This document shows positions 48,796 to 60,955 of a stretch of 64,000 nucleotides of DNA, one piece after another. The DNA lies in NCBI GenBank assembly GCA_027625915.1, contig JANTQA010000021.1:930001-994000 (forward strand), given 5' to 3'. Under the pieces are notes generated by a model, which was not told the DNA's origin, did no database searches, and saw only the letters and a program-made list of their open reading frames with translations. The position numbers and the translations under genes are program-made. The first letter of the stretch is position 1, and each line of letters starts with the position of its first letter. Source of the DNA: Anaeramoeba flamelloides. Taxonomy: Eukaryota; Metamonada; Anaeramoebidae.

Positions 48796-49946
48796 TTTGC
48801 TGAAGAAATATGTTTATGGAAAAAAAACAAAAAATGTAATTTTGGGTATTATTTAGTCACAAGTCATTTTATTGTTCAGTTTTATAATTAAGTGGTAAGA
48901 GAATTTTGAGGTCAATGGGCAGCCGTTTAATCATTAAACGCATATTTGTGACTTTATAGTATCTTGAGTTGAAAGATCTTTGTACAATTAAGATTTTTAG
49001 GTTTTTATTTGATAAAATTTCCTTTTCTTGTGTGTTCCACCAAGAATGATTTTGAATTTATTTTTCTTTTAAGATATGAGATAAGTTAACGTTTTTCTTA
49101 AAATCTTACATTTTTTTTTATTGAATTTTCCCTTTAATCTTTTATTACAATTTGTTGAAAAAAGACGAGGAAACCCTAAACTTAAATCAACTTGAATAAT
49201 CTTTGATCTTCTTTTTCAGACTATAATATTCAAATGAAAACTGTTTTGGAATTAGAATCAAATCATACAATACTTATACTAAGACTATTTTCATTTGTTT
49301 CTTAAATTCTTTTGTGTTACTCTTTCAGGAATCAAGTTTCAGAATATTTGAGAAAATTATGTCTCGAAATACAGAAATCGCAAAATTTCATCTTCATTTT
49401 TACAAGCTTTATCTTGTTGTGTAGTATTTTAAATTCCAACCACAAACCATAACTAAGATATCAATCTTTAATATTGTGATAGGGAATGACCATTTCCAAT
49501 GTTACTTTCTTTTCACATGACAAAAAGTTAATCGTTTGATTAGAAAACAAAAGTAATTTTTCACTTTTTAAATATTTTAATAATAGTATAATTATGATTT
49601 TAATCAACAAAATTTCTCATCTTTTTCAACTCTGAAGAATAATAGCACATTAAGAAAATTCATTAATTGATATTTCCGAAAAGGAAAAACACCTGAATTT
49701 CAGTTTGAAACAAGTTACAAATAATAAATTAAAAAAAAGATAAAAGTGAACGAATTTCTACAATCAATCCAATAGATTATTAAATCTGAAGAACTGAGAA
49801 TAGTTACTTGATCAGCTGCTTTGTTGGTTATTCATAATGTATGTTATTGTGAAATTAAATTATTGACTATTAACAGAAAAAAAATTGAATTACTAAACCA
49901 TTTTTTTTAAAACTATCTTTAATAAATTAAATCTTGCATTTTAAGA
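48796..49946. promoter_or_regulatory. Head-to-head intergenic region between RCC1/BTB and eS10
   Basis: 1,151 bp separating two divergent start codons, so both promoters should lie here. A perfect 17-bp palindrome-type site, CGTTTAATCATTAAACG, sits at 48926-48942, about 130 bp upstream of the RCC1/BTB ATG. I see no TATA or initiator that I would trust in such AT-rich DNA. Regulatory role is inference. Confidence 0.35.
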
Positions 49947-50927
49947 ATGATTATTGCAAAAAAGGACCTTAAAAAAGTCTACACCTTATTCTTCAAAGCA
50001 GGTGTCTTTGTCTGTAAAAAAGATCCAAAAAAAAAGCATAAGGAAACTGGACTCGAAGGAAGAGCAATCTACAAAATCATGAAGTCACTCAGATCTCGTG
50101 GATTAATTGAAGAACAATTCAATTGGCAATACTATTACTGGTTTGATTTTGGTTTATTTTTGATCTTTCTTTCTTTTCTTCTTTTACAATACCTTTTGTT
50201 TTTTATTGAAAACCAATTTTAATTTTTTCTTTTGTTTTCTTTTCTTTTGTTTATTTCTTTTCACAAAAAACACAAAAAAATAAAAACATAAAACAAAAAT
50301 AACTTGTTGCTTAATTACTTTTGAAAAAAAGGCGTTTAAATAATGAAGGTATTGAATACTTAAGAGAATACCTCCACTTCCCAAAAGAAGTTGTTCCCGA
50401 TACATACAAACCAAGAAAAAGAAGAGCACCACTTAGAGATCAAAGAAGAGGTGGAAGAGGAAGAGGACGAGGCCGAGGAAGAGGTAGATCCTTTAGGGGA
50501 AGAGGAAGAGGAAGAGGAAGATCATTTAGAGGAAGAGGAAGAGGATTCTTGGGTGATAAAAAAATGGAACCATCTGATAGATTTAGACCAAGCTTTGTAA
50601 GTCTTTTTGTTTATTTTTTTATTAATTTTTAATTTTGCTTTTTTTTTTTGTTCTTTTTTTTTTTTTTTTTTTTTTTTATTTATTATTCTTTTTTGTGTCC
50701 TGCTTTTTTTTTGAAAAAAAAAACCTCTTATTTAATTTCAACTTCAAAATACCTTTTTTACTCTTTTTTATTGTGATCCTTAATTTTTTGAAATTTTTTA
50801 GAGAGGCGGAAGAGGTAGAGGTAGAGGATTTAGAGGCAGAGGAAACCAAGAGGGTGGTTATAGACCCCGTAATTTTGGAGGAAGAGGACAAAGCAGATAC
50901 AACCAACAAGATCAAGAACGTAAATAA
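49947..50927 (+). CDS. RPS10: Small ribosomal subunit protein eS10 with RGG-rich tail
   Basis: Structural protein of the 40S subunit near the mRNA entry/beak region. Exons 49947-50140, 50332-50596, 50802-50927; introns 191 and 205 bp, phases 2 and 0; 194 residues (human 165). The winged-helix (plectin/S10) domain is intact: MIIAKKDLKKVYTLFFKAGV, KIMKSLRSRGLIEEQFNWQY, then after intron 1 RLNNEGIEYLREYLHFPKEV VPDTY. From about residue 103 onward the sequence is GRGRGR and SFRGRGRG repeats, interrupted by DKKMEPSDRFRPSF, and again RGGRGRGRGFRGRG before ending RYNQQDQERK. Most eS10 tails carry only a short RG stretch, so this one is extended. The intron 1 donor is GTTTGA, weaker than the GTAAGT of intron 2. 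Coding third positions favour A (AGA, GGA) as expected. Confidence 0.93.
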
Positions 50928-51289
50928 TTAATGAATTTAGTAATGTTATGTTTGGTTAGATCAATTTTTAAAGATAGAAAAAAATTCAAAATTATTTCTT
51001 CTTTTATTTGGAGTCTGTCTGAATAATTTTAAAAATTGTTTGAAATCAACATTGGTTTTTACCTAACCGATATATTTTTTTTATTTTCATTTTTTTTTTT
51101 TTTATTAAAAGAATTCTTCATTTAAGAAACAAATAAAGAATATTAGAAAACCACATTTGTATTTTTGAAATTTTTATTTTCTTTTTTAGTTGCTATTTTA
51201 ATTTATTTTTGCAACAACACACATTTTACGATCTTGTTTGTCTTTTTGAAATTCAAACGATAATTGAAACGATTTTGAATTTTCGTCCA

Positions 51290-53900
51290 AGGGAGTAAGT
51301 ACTCTATACCAAATTTGAGTGCCTCAGTTTCTGAGAAACCAAATCATTAAAATCATTTCTTTAACAAAATAAATGAATACTTTAATAAATATGAGATGGC
51401 GATCTTTCCTTAGTATAATAAACTAAATTTCATAATAAATGGCCCACCTTACATTTGAATAATGAATTGCTTTTGTATCGTTTTGAAGTTTTTCCTCTCA
51501 CAATGAAAAGTTTTCAAATAAATCATTTTTTCTCTTTTTTATTTTTTCAAAAGTGTTTTGTTAAAATGGAAAATGAATATGAAAAATTGGAAATAAGTAA
51601 CAGATGAATTAATGCAAAATTTGGTTTCAAATATGAAAAAGAGATTAGATTTAGTTATTCAAATGGAAGGAGAATCGATAAATGGGTTTTTTTACTTATT
51701 TAAATTGTCTATTTTTCATGTAATGCTCCATTCAAAATAAATGGCCCAATTTTTTTTAACAGTTTTTTTTATTTTTCTTTCTTTTATTTTTAGACAAAAA
51801 ATAAATATCTCTTGAGTATAGTATTGAATATTAAAATCTAAATTTTTATATTATAATAGATAATTTCAATTATTAAAAATATTTTTATTTAAAATTTGAT
51901 TTTTAATGGGCCAATTATTATTAAAGATAGTTTATATTTACATACTAATTAAAATAAATTGAAATTAAAATTTTAAAAAGATTGATCCAGAAAAAATAAA
52001 TAAAAAATCGTTTATTTTTCTGGTCTTTTGTTCTAATATTTGATACAATTACTTATACTTAATTATTTTGGTTTTATTTTTAATTCTGAATAATAAAACT
52101 TTAATTCTGGATAATTTTCGATAAACAAATTATTGCGATTTCGAAATAAATCACAATATTTATTTTAATTCTAATTTCCATTTAATTCAATTAATTTAGA
52201 TTTGATTAAGGAGCATGCGGACTTTAAAAAAAGAAAAATATTCTTCTTAATTGAATAGCAAATCAAATTTTTTTTTACCACATCTTGAAATTAAGTAAAA
52301 AGATGATTTCCATAAAATACTAAAATTACTTTGAAAACTCTATTGACGGATATAAACTATTGCTTTTAAAAATAATGATCCAATTTTCCTTCTTTTTTTA
52401 AGAAACACAAAATTCAACATATTTCAAAATTATTTCAAGAAAATATTATTTTCATCTCAGAAGATTGAAATCTAATTATTTTTGAAATGAAAGTACAAAA
52501 ATACACGTTAAAAACTGAAACATAAAGTTCTCAAATAATCCAGTATAAAAAATCGACATAATTTCAAAAAAAAATACAAGAATTTTTTTAAAGTTAAAAA
52601 ATAAAAATTTTTGATTAAAGAACAGTCCGAAATATTTTTTCTTCTTTGTTTAATCAAACAATATGTAAAATTAATAAACAATTAAATTAAAATACATCCC
52701 AAATAAACGTCTTAACACCTGGAAAATTCAAATTATAATATAAAGAAATACTTTTTAATTTGATTGTTTATAATAAATAATGAATAACGGAATCTGAATT
52801 ATCCGGGATGGGATAAGAGTATCCTAAGAATAAATATATTAATAAAAATTTTCAATTATTTTTCAAATTTACAAATATTTTCAAAAAAATAATAATTAAT
52901 CATTCTAATAATGAAAAAAACCAAGAAATATCTTCAAATAATATATTAAACTAAAATTGTTAACTATTTAGACTTTAATTTTTTTTTTTTTTTAAATTAA
53001 TGATTAATCATTAAATTTCAATAAAATAATTAAATTATTGAAAATAATAAAAGATCATTTTTTTTTCAGAACTTCAAGTTTAATATTAAATTTAATATCT
53101 TATATTTTAATAACAAAAATGAAAATACCAATATTATTCGTTCAGACTTATTATTGCAAATTAATTAAACCGAAACGTCAAAAAAAAATAAAACAATTTT
53201 GCATTTTTTTTCTGCATGTTTTCGAATTATATCCAAAAATTAAACCTGGAAGAATCAGCTCTTTAGACTTAAATGCCATTTTTTGGAATATATACTGTTT
53301 ATAAAATGATGATTTATTTCTTTAAAGTTGATAGTTACTCTTTTTTTATCAAGTTACTTTGAATAAAATTGAAAACTAGTACTTTATAACCATGATGAAA
53401 ATTGACCTTAACACCCCTTGAAAAAAATATGGATTCGTTTCAAGAATGCATCACATTATTTATACATTATTCAGAAATATAGATTTATTTGATTTTAAAA
53501 CAATTTATTTTTGTTCTAAATTGAAAAACCCAAAATAATGATACAGGGCTCTTACATTTTTAACAAGATTTCCTTGTTATTAGAGTTGAATTTTTTTATG
53601 GTTATTGTTAGTTAAAATAATTTAACCCCTTTTATTTTTATCTTTTCAACACCATTCTCTCTTTGTACCGAATTTGATAAAAGAATTTTCAAAACAAATT
53701 TGTAAAGAACAATTTGGGTACAAATAATAGTAAATACAAACGAGGCGAGTAATTCAAGGCAATAATGAAATGAGTTCATACAAATTAAGAATATCAAGAA
53801 GATATATCTTTGAAAATATCCAATATTGATAATTTTTTACTGTCCTTTGATTACAACAAGGTTATTTTAAATAGTGAAGTATTGGTTTTATAAAAAAAAA
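51290..53900 (+). mobile_element. Decayed copy of TTAA element family 1 with an internal insertion
   Basis: Left end GGGAGTAAGTACT...GAGTGCCTCAG resembles copies A and B (TTAA lost). 51300-51410, 52000-52200 and 53590-53880 follow the order of copy B (for example the GATACAATTACTTAT and ATAGTAAATA segments). The middle is interrupted by unrelated DNA including 52390-52540, which is an inverted partner of 47525-47665 in the RCC1/BTB intron. No clean right end. Older than copies A and B by its divergence. Confidence 0.55.
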
Positions 53901-54589
53901 AATTAAAAAAAAAATGTTTCTTTTTTCAAAAAATACAAAATAGAACGTTGGTAATCCAAAGTAATCTATTTTAAACCCCCACCACTTAAGGAGATAAATG
54001 CGAAATAAAAGGTCTAAAATGGAATTTGATTGGAATTTTTTTCTTATACTTGTTTTCTACAAGATTATAAAGTAACACGATATTTCTTGTTTGATATTAA
54101 AAAGAAAATGTTCAGCATAAAGAAAAGTCCTCTTATCTATATTTGATTTTTTTTAATTTTTAATTGATTCTGTGACTAATCCGAACAAATTTCTCTTATT
54201 AAAATACAATTGTTTAAAACTAAAAGTATGTATTAAAAAATCTTGAGAATTTGTTGATCCATATTTGGTTTATTTAAGTTTTCGTTTCCAAAACCAGCAA
54301 CTAACGACATTTTAATTTTAAAAATTTAAATATCTTGTAGCACCCAAAGAGATCTTTTGAAGGTCAGTTTTTTATAATTACTATATTTAAAAAATGAAAT
54401 ATGTTACTATTTGATTAATAGAGAGTATATGATGAGAAATTAAAAATTAAGAAAATAATTGAAATAAATATTAATCAAACCACTTCAATACACTCTCTGT
54501 AAGTATAATATTATATCTACTATCTTTTAGAAAATATTAACGGGATCGTAAATATCTTTTTTTTTTTATTTTTAAAGACCCAAGAAGTA

Positions 54590-54875
54590 AAAAAAACTAT
54601 TTTTATTTTCTCTGGAACTGTCCAGCCTATCAAAATAATCGTAAAAGTTGGATATATGGATTAAAAAAAAAATAATATATTGAATATATTAAATAATAAT
54701 AAGATATCTAATATTATAAAAAAAGACTAAATATATTTATTATCAATAATGAGTAATAGACAAATTTTTGATTCTTTATTAGAATTTCTAAATAAAACTT
54801 TAGGAATTCCTGCAAATAAGAGGGATTAACAACACCCCCCCCTTAATAATAATAAAAAAAAAACTATTATTCTAT
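54590..54875 (+). mobile_element. 3' end of a LINE-type retrotransposon, 5'-truncated, copy 1
   Basis: Parallel to 60600-60955. Conserved stretch CCAGCCTATCAAAATAATCG, a body of AT-rich sequence, AATTCCTAAA/TTTAGGAATTC, then a C-run (ACACCCCCCCCTTAATAATA) and an AT tail. No intact frame remains. Confidence 0.55.
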
Positions 54876-56160
54876 TTTTTAGATATGAAGTATTAAAATA
54901 TAAAAAAATATACAATCGCAAATAAATAAATATTTAAAAAAATCACACATAATGTAAAAATTTAAATATCGGTACATTTGAGAGTACCTTTTCATTTTTT
55001 TTTTTTTGATTTGTAGAGGTATGCTTAGAAGATTTCAACTTTGAAAATAAAAAATAAAAATTATGAAGATTGTAATCTTTTACTGGTTAATTGTTTGTTA
55101 TTTTCTAACAAAGTTAAAATCACAAAAGACAGTAAAAATCATTTGGTATTATAATTTAAAGGATACCACATCCCTAAAAAGAAAGATAATTGCTTTCAAG
55201 TTACTTAATTCCTTTTTCTTTTTAATCAAAAATACTAAAGTAAACCCAAAATTAGTATTTTGATTGAATAATTCATTGTTTACTTACTCTAAGCCTTTCC
55301 AACAACACCCAAACAAAATTTTCTTAAAACTAAAAATTGTATTTTTAAAGAGAAATAATATAAAAAATAAAAAATTTCACAAAAATTAACCATAATGTTG
55401 AGTTTTTGGTAATTAGAAATTCAGTTCAAAATATCAAACTAAGTAAAAACTACCATTAAAAGAGTTATTGTGAACTTTAATTAAAGGAAAAATAAGAAGA
55501 ATGAAAATCAAAAAGTTCAAGGATACGACAATACCTTTTGTAAGAATTGTTCTGATTCTGTGAAGACGAGGTAACATTTCCGAAAATACAAATAGTTGAG
55601 ATACATCGAATCTTTTAAATTAAATTTGTTTATTGGGCGAGTTTGAAATGATCATCATTTTTATACACTAGGATTTTCATTGCTTTTCTTTTCGTTTCAC
55701 AGGAGCTTTTGACATGAGAACTATCTTTTCTATATCCAAAATTTTTTTTCATTTATCATTTTAAAAAATACACTTAAAATGCTTTTTTGATCAAAATTGG
55801 AGAATATTTCGGTGAACATTAATTTTCACTTTAAATAAGTTTGAATTAAAAGGTTTTTTAGACACTCTTGTAAATTACCAATTTTGTCCTTAAGCTTGAG
55901 ACATCCATAAATAAATATTGTATTTCGAAAAATCATTTCTTCATAAAAATTAAAACCCTTTTTCTAAGAATTTTAGAGTGAAAAAAATGATACTTAATCT
56001 TGAAATTTAGGGGACTGTTCAAGAATAAAGGGGAAAACTGAACAATTATTATCCTCAACCTGTAATTTAAATTAATAAAAGTAAAAATTCATTTTTTTAA
56101 AAAAATAATTTTGTTTTTTCTTTTTTTGATATTTTTCTCATTTGAAAAAAACAATACACA
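54876..56160. other. AT-rich intergenic, nothing recognised
   Basis: No shared repeat, RNA gene or convincing frame; the frame at 55063-55263 has no family or splice support. Confidence 0.4.
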
Positions 56161-56643
56161 ATGGGAGGAGTAGTTGCAACAAACACGAACCCTAAAAACA
56201 TGATAAGCCAAACTTTTTTATCAAACGATCCCTTTCAAAACGAAGGAAAATTTTTGATCATGACTTTAGAAACAAAAAAGGTGTGTAACAAATGTTGCCA
56301 AACCGAGGTCAAGAGCAAGGACAAAAAAAATCAAGAAAAAAAAAATAAAATACCAATTAAGCCTGTTGTGTTAAAGAAAGAAACTGAAAAAGAATTTGAA
56401 ACAGAAAAAAAAAAGAACTTGCCTTCTTCAAACAAAAATAATCAAAATAACGCTCTTGAAGAAGAATTGGATGAACAAATTGAACTGGAGGAATCAGGAT
56501 CAGAATCTGAATTTTATACTGACATCGAACCTGCAAATGAATTAGAAGAATCTAGTAGCGGTTATTACGATGAAGAAGGTGAAGACAATTTTGATGACTA
56601 CCAAGTTTTTGAAGATTCAATAAATAGTTCTGAAAGTGACTAG
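56161..56643 (+). CDS. Small acidic protein, possible N-myristoylation, unknown function
   Basis: 160 residues, single exon, first ATG after an A-rich leader. It begins MGGVVATN: Gly2 with small residues at 5-6 fits an N-myristoylation site, though this alone is weak. Residues 45-52 hold VCNKCCQT, a Cys cluster that could bind metal or be palmitoylated. The second half is Lys/Glu- then Glu/Asp/Ser-rich (EEELDEQIELEESGSESE, DEEGEDNFDDYQVFEDS) and ends ESD. No folded domain is evident. GC content and codon use are higher than the flanks, which supports it being a gene. Function unknown; a membrane-tethered acidic adaptor is only a guess. Confidence 0.6.
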   Translation: MGGVVATNTNPKNMISQTFLSNDPFQNEGKFLIMTLETKKVCNKCCQTEVKSKDKKNQEKKNKIPIKPVVLKKETEKEFETEKKKNLPSSNKNNQNNALEEELDEQIELEESGSESEFYTDIEPANELEESSSGYYDEEGEDNFDDYQVFEDSINSSESD

Positions 56644-59020
56644 TTGTGACGAAGCTAGTTCTGACTAATAAAACAATCTTTTCATTTTGAGTTTGTTTTT
56701 TTTTTTTATTTTTTTTTATAATTTTGTTTTTTTTTCAAAAGACTTGGGATTTAACAAAATTAATCAGAAAAATTTAAAGAAACTTACAACTATTCAGGAA
56801 AACAATTTTCAATTGATCATTCTGTTCCAAAATAAAAAAAAAAAGAATTGAAAAAAGCGAGGAATGAAATTTTTCAAAAATGTAACTGTGGCTTTTTAAG
56901 GTTTACAATTCCTGAAAAATCAAAAAAGAATATCTTTTATTTGTTGTGTCTACATTTTGTTTTGGTTCTGAGATGATCAATGTTTAACTTGGTAGAATCT
57001 AAATATTTTGTTGAAAAAACAAAAATTTTTTTCCCAAATTGATTCAAAGTGAAATCAAATTTCAATTTACATTACAACTCACAATTTTTTATTAAATAAA
57101 TCTCATTAGAAATGAACTACAGCCACCAATCGGGATTTTGAAAGAAAATTTTCATTTTTTACTAGTATTTGAATTATAAATCCGGAAAAATTTTCACTTA
57201 CTTTTCCAGATTTTTTTTATAAATGCAGTTCTCAAAGTTATAGGTTGCAATTTGAGGTTTTTGTATATTTTTTTGTTCCTTTTTTGGAATATCTCTAAGA
57301 AATAGTTTTGAACTAAATGTTTGGATAAGTTTGAATAGTAATCATTTTTACATTTCAGGCAACCTTTTGTTTGTGGGATTTTTGAAAAAGGAGATTGAAA
57401 AAACATGGACAATAAAAAAGAGTACATTTTTTGCTTTCATGTTGGTACTAGGGCTTTAACTTTTTTTTTATTTGGTGAAATTTTGTGAAAAATTATTGTT
57501 TACAAAAGAAGTAACAAAAAAATATTTTTCATTGATTTGTTTGAGAATCACAAAAAGATTTTGTTCCAATATTTTTTTTTTTTGAATTTTCAATAAAAAT
57601 CTCATTAAAAAACATAAAAATTTATCTAATTTTTGGCCTTTTGTTTAATTAAGAACTTTTAAAGTGCTACTTCTAATCATTACATTATATTTTAGTTCTC
57701 ACAGTATATTAGATTTGGATAAACCTGAACAAAAATTTAACTTTTTGAATATAATTTAACAATTACAAAATTTGATGGTATTCTAAATAACAGGGACTGG
57801 GTAAATATTATTTTTTAAAAAATAGTCGACTGGTTTTATCAGAGAACTTTTGATCCTACCTCGAGTATTCATGAGAATAAATTTCTACGATTCAATTATT
57901 ATGAATGTTTTTAGAAGAAATAAAAAATTTAACTCAATATCAATTCCTTGATATTATTTTTGGAGACGGGATTATTTTCAAGCTTGCTCAAAAAAAAAAA
58001 ATTACAAAAAAATCATAAATAAAGAATTTATAAAAGTGGTTTTGATGATAAAATGTATTACAGTGATATTAGAAATAAATTTGCGATAATATTCAAAAAT
58101 TCTAGATAAGAAACTAAACTAAATTCGAAAAATAGGGGCCCAAATTTCGAGATCTCGTTCTAGAATCATTGGATTTCAATATGATGTTGGGCAGTTGATT
58201 AATGATGTAATTTAAATAAAATTTTCTACTTCATAATTTACTAACCAAACTTTTGACTAAAAAATTGTTTGAAAATAAAAAAAAATTTCAAACAATCAGA
58301 TGACAATTTGATTTTTTTTTTGTTTGTTAGTTTCTTCAATCGATTAGTTTCAGATGCCAATTTTTCTTCACTGATTTACATTTATTATTTTTACATGATG
58401 AAAAATTTCAATTTAATTCTCAATCAAATTACTCTTACAACCGAAAAAAAATTTGATAATATCCAGATGTTGTAAAATTTTGGATGATTTTTTTAGCCAA
58501 ATTTTTGTACAAAAAATGAAATAGATTTTGTTCAACGTATAAAAATTTTTAAAGAAGACACCTTGTTAGTATTTAATCTTCTGATGATTATCCATCAACT
58601 TCTAGTTTATTGATGATTATTTACAGGGTTCCTCATATAATTAGTTTTCCTGAGTATCATTTGAAAAACTGGGCCCTTATTTTTCGAAAGTAGTTTATAT
58701 GAAAAAGTTATTCTTAGAAAAAATACACATAAACCCTTCAACATGACTAATCAAAATTATGAAATGTATTGCACTTGTAGGGAATATTTTATCAATGCTC
58801 TTATGGTTAGAAAACTTAATGTAATAGAGAAAAAATAATAAAAATAAAGTGAAAACAAAAAATACTTAAAATAATAAAAAATATATAAATTCGGGTACCC
58901 AATGCCCCACTCTGAGAGTCATGGAATACCAATTATTAATCACGGATTGTGGAATTTTTATATGTACTCGATAATCTGAATATCAGTTTTTTACTCCTCC
59001 TATGTATTCTGGAGACGTGT
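56644..59020. other. AT-rich intergenic with one doubtful exon
   Basis: On the minus strand, 57397-57205 reads PQTKGCLKCKNDYYSNLSKH ... TLRTAFIKKIWK and stops at a strong donor (A/GTAAGT); it has a CxxC pair but no partner exon that I can find. Nothing else. Confidence 0.3.
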
Positions 59021-59195
59021 CGTTAAGGACCTAGCTTTTTTTTAATTTCTTAAATTAAAAGAAAATTTATATAATCTTCTTTTTATTTCTCAAATTAAAA
59101 AAAAGATAACAGCGGTTTTCCAGAATTAGGAAGAATTTAGAAAAATCAAGGATTTTACTCAATTATTACAAATCCTGGAAAATCAAACAACAGCG
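59021..59195. repeat. Foldback repeat copy, two modules
   Basis: CTAGCTTTTTTTTAATTTC ... AAATTAAAAAAAAGATAACAG, followed by GGTTTTCCAGAATTAGG ... AATCCTGGAAAATC. Preceded by GACGTGTCGTTAAGGACC, similar to the lead-in of other copies. Confidence 0.7.
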
Positions 59196-59729
59196 GATAT
59201 TTTCTACTTGGTCATGAAAATGATAATATTATTTTTTATATATATTTTAATCATTTTTCTTCTTCTCTTTTTTTTTATTTCATAAATTTTCTTTAATTGC
59301 CCCCTTTCTCTAAATAATAATAATAATTAGTGATAATATTAAAAAATCTGGATTAGTTCTACTTCATTTATTAAATCCTATAATTGCGATAAAATAAAAA
59401 TCGCCATAAAAAATTAATTTTTGTGTAATCACCTTAACAAAAATCGTTTGACCTTTACAAAGCTTTGAGACTTTTATAAAGTTTTGAGACTTTGATAAAG
59501 CTTTTTGCTTTTGAAAATGTTAGAAATGATTTGAAAGGGTTATAAGTAGTGTCTTCAAATGTTTGAAAGTTTTGAAAAACATGAATTTTAACAAAAGGAA
59601 ATAGATTATTTCTCGGTAAAAAAAAAATAATTTTTTCATTTCATTTATTTTTTAATGAATATAAAAATCTCTTGTGAATTTTATGATCAATCAAATAATC
59701 ATCTGTTCCAACAATTTACTTGAATACAA

Positions 59730-59843
59730 ATGGATCTTTTTGATATAGATTTTTTATTATACCTTCACAAGTTAAATAGCGAAAATGAAGAAAAAGAAAT
59801 TTCCCCTTTTATTGGTGATCGATTAAAAAAAAAAAACATCTAG
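59730..59843 (+). pseudogene. Short coding-like frame, possible relic
   Basis: MDLFDIDFLLYLHKLNSENE then EKEISPFIGDRLKKKNI-stop, in AT-rich DNA. The next 60 bp in another frame read LALILLFVQSQYHSRRRKRR, a hydrophobic then basic stretch recalling the N-terminal part of Harbinger-type transposases, but too short to assign. Either chance or a scrap of a DNA transposon. Confidence 0.2.
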
Positions 59844-60249
59844 CTTTAATTTTGCTTTTTGTACAATCCCAATATCACAGTAGAAGAAGAAAAAGAAGAT
59901 GAAAACAAGTTTGTAAACAATCTTAATTATTGACAATAAGGTAACTGTGCTGTTGTAAAAGCTTTTGAAAAGGTATCCAACCCCTCTCAGAAATCATGGA
60001 ATAAAGAAAATATTTTAATCCATGAACACATTCTTTCAAAAATGTGAAGGCTGGTTATTTTTAGAAGTTTTTTCCAAAATAAATCTAAAACACCAAGATT
60101 GACTATGTAACTATTTCTTTGTCTTTATTTATTATGTTTGTTGATCCTAAATATTGGTGGATCTGCCAACCAAATCAAAAAAATAAAATAGTATGTAAAT
60201 CTTGATCTGAAACTTGATTTAAATTAGGATCTTTTTTGGTTGTTTTGTT

Positions 60250-60400
60250 AAGGAAGTAGACACATTTTGTGATTTTGAAAGATTTTAATTGTGACAACAT
60301 TAGTGAAAAAAAATTTTTTGAGTTTCATGTGATAGGTAATATTAAAACCAAAATAACAACGGGTGTAATATTTGTGAAAAGTAAACGAATCCATATTAAA
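60250..60400 (-). mobile_element. Solo end of TTAA element family 1
   Basis: TTAAGGAAGTAGACACATTTT, then GATTTTAATTGTGACAACAT and AAACCAAAATAAC, follow the inverted right end of copies A and B for about 110 bp. No matching opposite end was found nearby. Confidence 0.55.
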
Positions 60401-60599
60401 ACAAGAGTTGTAACTTTTTTTGTTGGATTTTTTTGATTAATTATTTTTGGTATTAATTTTTTATTTTTATTAAATTTATCTTTTGAGTCCCGAAATGTAT
60501 TTCTAGGAATGAGTGAAATTAATCCAAGAATAAATCTAAAAAATCATGTATAAAAAGATTTTTATTTGAAAATAATATTTTATTTTTGATATTCTTATG

Positions 60600-60955
60600 T
60601 TATGAACAAGGACAAACAAAAATACTGTAAATTATGCAAAAAATCAAAAAAAATAGATATCATTGAAGCTTTGGATCATTTTATCTTGACTGCCCAGCCT
60701 ATGAAAATAATCGTAAAATCAGGATATCTGTATTAAAAAAATTCAACAAATCTAATATATTAAAAAATAATATTATTACTATTTTGATATTATTAGAAAA
60801 AGAGATTCATAATATTTATTAACCCCATTGAATAATAAATTTATTTTTGAGTCTTTAACAAAATTCCTAAATCATAATTTAGGAATTCGGGCAGATTAGA
60901 GGAATTAAAAACCCCCCCGTTAAATAATATAAAAAAATAATATTTTATTTTTTAG
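60600..60955 (+). mobile_element. 3' end of a LINE-type retrotransposon, 5'-truncated, copy 2
   Basis: The start encodes YCKLCKK ... and, in a neighbouring frame, LDCPAYENNRK: a C-x2-C ... H ... C arrangement with CPAYENNR, typical of the zinc motif after the reverse transcriptase of many LINEs. Then LKKFNKSNILKNNIITILIL, an inverted TTCCTAAA/TTTAGGAATTC, a C-run (AAACCCCCCCGTTAAATA) and an AT-rich tail. Shares layout with 54590-54875. Frame is broken, so a dead copy. Confidence 0.6.

Noticed and set aside
50391-50600. Glu-rich frame inside eS10
   Set aside because: Frame-shifted shadow of the RGG codons; the eS10 frame is continuous across both splice junctions.
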